From: Trueperaceae bacterium | Lineage (GTDB): Bacteria > Deinococcota > Deinococci > Deinococcales > Trueperaceae | Assembly (NCBI GenBank): GCA_029210865.1 | Contig: JARGGE010000094.1 | Coordinates: forward strand, 1 to 9,040 | DNA length: 9,040 nucleotides | Direction of reading: 5' to 3' | In this document: positions 6,564 to 9,040 of the stretch, one piece after another | How positions within the stretch are numbered: the first letter of the stretch is position 1 | How the letters are laid out: every line of letters begins with the position of its first letter | The notes under the pieces: model-generated | The model's input: the letters and a program-made list of their open reading frames with translations, nothing else | Database searches by the model: none | Told to the model about the DNA's origin: nothing | Translations under genes and position numbers: made by a program

Positions 6564-7300
6564 GGGAAGGCGAGGAACGCCCAGGTGCGGGCGTCGCGCG
6601 TGACCGGGCCGCGGTCGAAACCGCCGAAGGTGCGCACCCGGCCGAAGCCCGCGGCGCGCAGCGCCCGCTCGAGCTCGAAGCGTTGGTAGTAGCGCTGGTG
6701 CAGCCGGACCGCGCGCCGGCGAACGAGGCCGTCGGCGCCCACCCGGTCGAGGCGGTGCTCCGTGACCACCGTCTGGGCGACGGGGTCGACGTGCTGCCAG
6801 GTGCTCAGGTCGCCCTCGAGGCCGGCCCAGTCAGGTTCGACCCGCACGACCCCGTCGGCGGCGAAGCGCGGCACGTACACGTCGGTGGCGAAGGCACCCC
6901 CGGCGGCGACGTGCGCGCGGGCGGCGCGGAGGGCGGCGTCCTGGTCGTCGAGGGTCGTCAGGTGCATGAGCGCGTGGAACGGCGCGACGACGAGCGGGAA
7001 GGTCCGGCCGAGCGCCAGCGTGCGCATGTCGGCGTCGACCCATGCGACGCTGGCGGCGAGGTCGCCGGCGGTGAGCCGCGCGGTGCCGCGGGCGCGCATC
7101 GCGGCGCTCGGCTCCACCGCGACGACGTCGACGCCGGTGCGGGCGAGCGCCACGGTGACCCGCCCGCTGCCGGCGCCGAGCTCGAGCACCGGTCCGCCGT
7201 GGTCCTCCGCGAGGCCGCGGTAGAAGCCGAGGTCGTCGCGGTACCCGTCGTGGAGCAGGTCGTAGAACTCGGCGTCGGCGTAGAGGTCGGCGGGGCTCAC
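6560..7300 (-). CDS. Class I SAM-dependent methyltransferase
   Basis: The 246-residue product has a Rossmann-type methyltransferase core. Motif I is LELGAGSG (39-46), which binds SAM. Glu63 in VAVEPS is the acidic residue expected to contact the ribose. WVDADMRTL (87-95) carries the motif II-like Asp91, and APFHALMHL (105-113) matches the strand-4 region of the Methyltransf_25-type group. The remainder (about 140-246) is a beta-rich cap that may select substrate, which cannot be named. The N-terminal ADLYADAEFYDLLH opening is typical of small-molecule methyltransferases, and nothing suggests an RNA or DNA substrate. The GTG start overlaps the ABC transporter stop as GTGA, and GAGG lies 7 nt upstream of it (7308-7311 on this strand), so it is translationally coupled. 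It converges on the aminotransferase gene with no gap. Confidence 0.88.
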   Translation of the reverse strand: MSPADLYADAEFYDLLHDGYRDDLGFYRGLAEDHGGPVLELGAGSGRVTVALARTGVDVVAVEPSAAMRARGTARLTAGDLAASVAWVDADMRTLALGRTFPLVVAPFHALMHLTTLDDQDAALRAARAHVAAGGAFATDVYVPRFAADGVVRVEPDWAGLEGDLSTWQHVDPVAQTVVTEHRLDRVGADGLVRRRAVRLHQRYYQRFELERALRAAGFGRVRTFGGFDRGPVTRDARTWAFLAFP

Positions 7301-9027
7301 CGGGGGGCCTCGTCCAGGAGGGGTACGAGGCCGCGGTCGGTGAAGCGCAGCACGCGATCGGCGTGGTGGGCGAGCGGCTGCCGGTGGGTGACGACGACGA
7401 CCAGCAGGTCGCGCGCGAGCTTCCGCAGGAGCGCCACCAGGTCGCGCTCCGCAGCGTCGTCGAGCGCCGAGGTCGGCTCGTCGAGCAGGAGCACCTGCGG
7501 CTCACCGACAAGCGCGCGCGCGATCGCGAGCCGCTGGCGCTGGCCGCCCGACAGCCCGGCGCCGTCCTCGGCGAGGTCGGCGTCGAGGCCGCGGGGGAGC
7601 GCGGCGATCGCGTCGGCCAGGCCGACCGCGGCGAGGACCCGCTGCAGCTGGGCGTCGTCCGCGCCGCGCCCGAGCTCGACGTTGTCGCGCACCGACCCCG
7701 ACAACAGGTCGGTGCCCTGCGGGGCGTACGCGACGCGGCGACGCAGCGCCGCCTCGTCGGCGACGCCGTCGACGGTCACGGTGACCCCCGCGACGCGCAG
7801 CTCACCGGCCCGGGGGGGCAGCAGCCCGAGGGCGGTGCGCAGCCAGCTGGTCTTGCCGGCGCCGCTCGCGCCCACGACGGCCACCAGCGCTGGCCCGTCG
7901 AGGAGGACGTCGGCGACGTCGATCGCGGGGGCGTCCGGGAAGCCGATCCGCAGCCCACGCGTCTCCAGGGTCGGGGTGGCGGGTGCCGACGCCGTCCGCG
8001 GCGCCGGAGCGTTCGAGCGATGGGCCGCGTCTCGGCCGGGGCCGGGCGGGGGCCAGGCGGCGGAGGCGGGCGTCGGCCCGCCGTCGTCGAGCGCGCGCAG
8101 CCGCACCGCGGCGGCGCGCGCCTGCTGCAGCAGCACCAGCGTCTTCGGCAGCAGCTGCGCGGGGGTGGCCAACAGCGCGACCAGCGTGAGGTAGGTCACC
8201 ACCTCGCCGGTGGTCGTCCGCCCCTCGAGGACCCCGTGGGCCAGCCAGGCGACCAGCCCGGCGAGGGCGCCGAACACCAGCAGCTGCGCGACGGGTGTGG
8301 GCGTGGCCGCCCAAGCGGTGCGGCGCGCGAGCGCCCGCTCCACCGCCGCATCGGCCGGCGCGAAGCGGTCGCGCGCGAAGCCGAGCGCTCCGAGCGCGCG
8401 CAGCACCTCGCGGTGGCGCACCCCCTCCTGCAGGCGCGCCCCGACGTCCTCGACGGTCGCTTGGTGGCGCGCCGCGCTCGCCTCGACGCGGCGCCCCAGC
8501 CACGCGGTCGTCGCCACCGCCGGCAGCGCCAACACCAGCAGCCCGAGGGTGGCGAGCGGGTCGATCCAGGCGAGCACCGCCAGGATGCCGAGCGCGGTGG
8601 CGCTCTCGGCGACGATCGAGCCGAGCCCGTAGAGCACGTACGTCTCGATCTCCCGCAGGTCGGCGACGACGCGCGCCGCCAACCCGCCGCTCGTCGCGCC
8701 GCCCGCGCCGTCCGGGGGTCGGCGCAGCAGCGCGTCGTGCAGGCGCGTGCGCCAAGCCGCGGCGCGCCGCGCCGCGCTGCGGCCGAAGGCGACGTCCTGG
8801 ACGAGCAGCAGCAGGGCGCCGGCGAGCGCCAGCGCGGCCCCGATGCCGAGCAACCGCGGCAGCGCCTCGAGGTCGCCGGTCCCCAGCACGCGGTCGACGA
8901 CCGGACCGACGAAGGCCGGGACCAGCGCGACGCGCGTGACCGCGCCGGCCAAGGCGGCCGCGACGCCCAGCGCGGCCCACCCGCCGGCCGGGCGCAGCAG
9001 CGCGGGCGGCCGCGGCTCGCGGCCCAC
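7297..9027 (-). CDS. ABC exporter half-transporter, membrane domain fused to ATPase (start uncertain)
   Basis: This 576-residue protein resembles the MsbA/BmrA-like type I exporters, which work as dimers in the cytoplasmic membrane. Residues about 1-310 form a membrane domain with roughly six hydrophobic segments and the cytoplasmic stretch REVLRALGALGFARDRF, like the coupling region of such exporters. A Pro/Ala-rich linker (about 314-352) follows. The ATPase domain has a likely A-loop aromatic Phe363, Walker A GASGAGKT (386-393), Q-loop Gln437 in YAPQ, signature LSGGQ (492-496), Walker B VLLLDEP with catalytic Glu517, D-loop SALD (520-523) and H-loop His548. All residues needed for ATP hydrolysis are present. 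The cargo cannot be inferred. The GTG at 9027 has no Shine-Dalgarno and the frame stays open to the right edge, so the start may lie outside the window. An adjacent partner subunit outside the window is possible. Confidence 0.92.
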   Translation of the reverse strand: MGREPRPPALLRPAGGWAALGVAAALAGAVTRVALVPAFVGPVVDRVLGTGDLEALPRLLGIGAALALAGALLLLVQDVAFGRSAARRAAAWRTRLHDALLRRPPDGAGGATSGGLAARVVADLREIETYVLYGLGSIVAESATALGILAVLAWIDPLATLGLLVLALPAVATTAWLGRRVEASAARHQATVEDVGARLQEGVRHREVLRALGALGFARDRFAPADAAVERALARRTAWAATPTPVAQLLVFGALAGLVAWLAHGVLEGRTTTGEVVTYLTLVALLATPAQLLPKTLVLLQQARAAAVRLRALDDGGPTPASAAWPPPGPGRDAAHRSNAPAPRTASAPATPTLETRGLRIGFPDAPAIDVADVLLDGPALVAVVGASGAGKTSWLRTALGLLPPRAGELRVAGVTVTVDGVADEAALRRRVAYAPQGTDLLSGSVRDNVELGRGADDAQLQRVLAAVGLADAIAALPRGLDADLAEDGAGLSGGQRQRLAIARALVGEPQVLLLDEPTSALDDAAERDLVALLRKLARDLLVVVVTHRQPLAHHADRVLRFTDRGLVPLLDEAPR

Positions 9028-9040
9028 GGCCGACCGCGGG

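Noticed and set aside
6683..8194. 503-codon open frame on the plus strand opposite the methyltransferase and exporter
   Set aside because: The methyltransferase and exporter motifs on the other strand are unambiguous. This frame is rich in V, G, E and H and then in S, R and T, with no domain.
7297..9027. Exporter as CydD or CydC of the cytochrome bd assembly transporter
   Set aside because: The membrane domain and coupling-region sequence look more like general MsbA-type exporters, and no cyd genes are visible, so a specific name is unsupported.

Overview
This is a very G+C-rich stretch, roughly three quarters G+C by eye, with G or C at most third codon positions. It is almost fully coding. 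GTG starts are common, four-base start/stop overlaps are used for coupling, and two genes appear to start leaderless behind a TANNNT -10 box. Together these suggest a high-GC actinobacterium, perhaps from a deep-branching class. A Deinococcota-like origin is not excluded, and no phylogenetic marker was compared.

Plus strand, 1-3735: a translationally linked run of three genes. recG (DNA branch-migration helicase, start near or beyond the left edge) is followed after 13 nt and a strong Shine-Dalgarno by a 179-aa polytopic membrane protein of unknown function. Its stop codon overlaps the GTG start of a 340-aa predicted lipoprotein with two LEA14/WHy-like domains. That lipoprotein also has its own probable leaderless promoter.

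Plus strand, 3736-6563: a 78-nt intergenic gap holds two GC-rich inverted repeats and a TAGGCT box. It is followed by serA (D-3-phosphoglycerate dehydrogenase with ASB and ACT domains) and, 17 nt later, a class V PLP aminotransferase. This looks like a serine-biosynthesis operon in which the aminotransferase probably supplies the phosphoserine aminotransferase step.

Minus strand, 9027-6560: an MsbA-like ABC exporter half-transporter (membrane domain fused to ATPase) is transcribed toward the left and coupled by a GTGA overlap to a class I SAM-dependent methyltransferase. The methyltransferase converges on the aminotransferase gene so tightly that one CTAG tetranucleotide supplies the stop codons of both.

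I saw no tRNA, rRNA, CRISPR array, insertion sequence or phage gene. Most of the window is ordinary core metabolism and repair. The least explained part is the membrane protein and WHy-lipoprotein pair after recG, followed by the exporter-methyltransferase pair. I found no clear evidence of a new multi-gene system.
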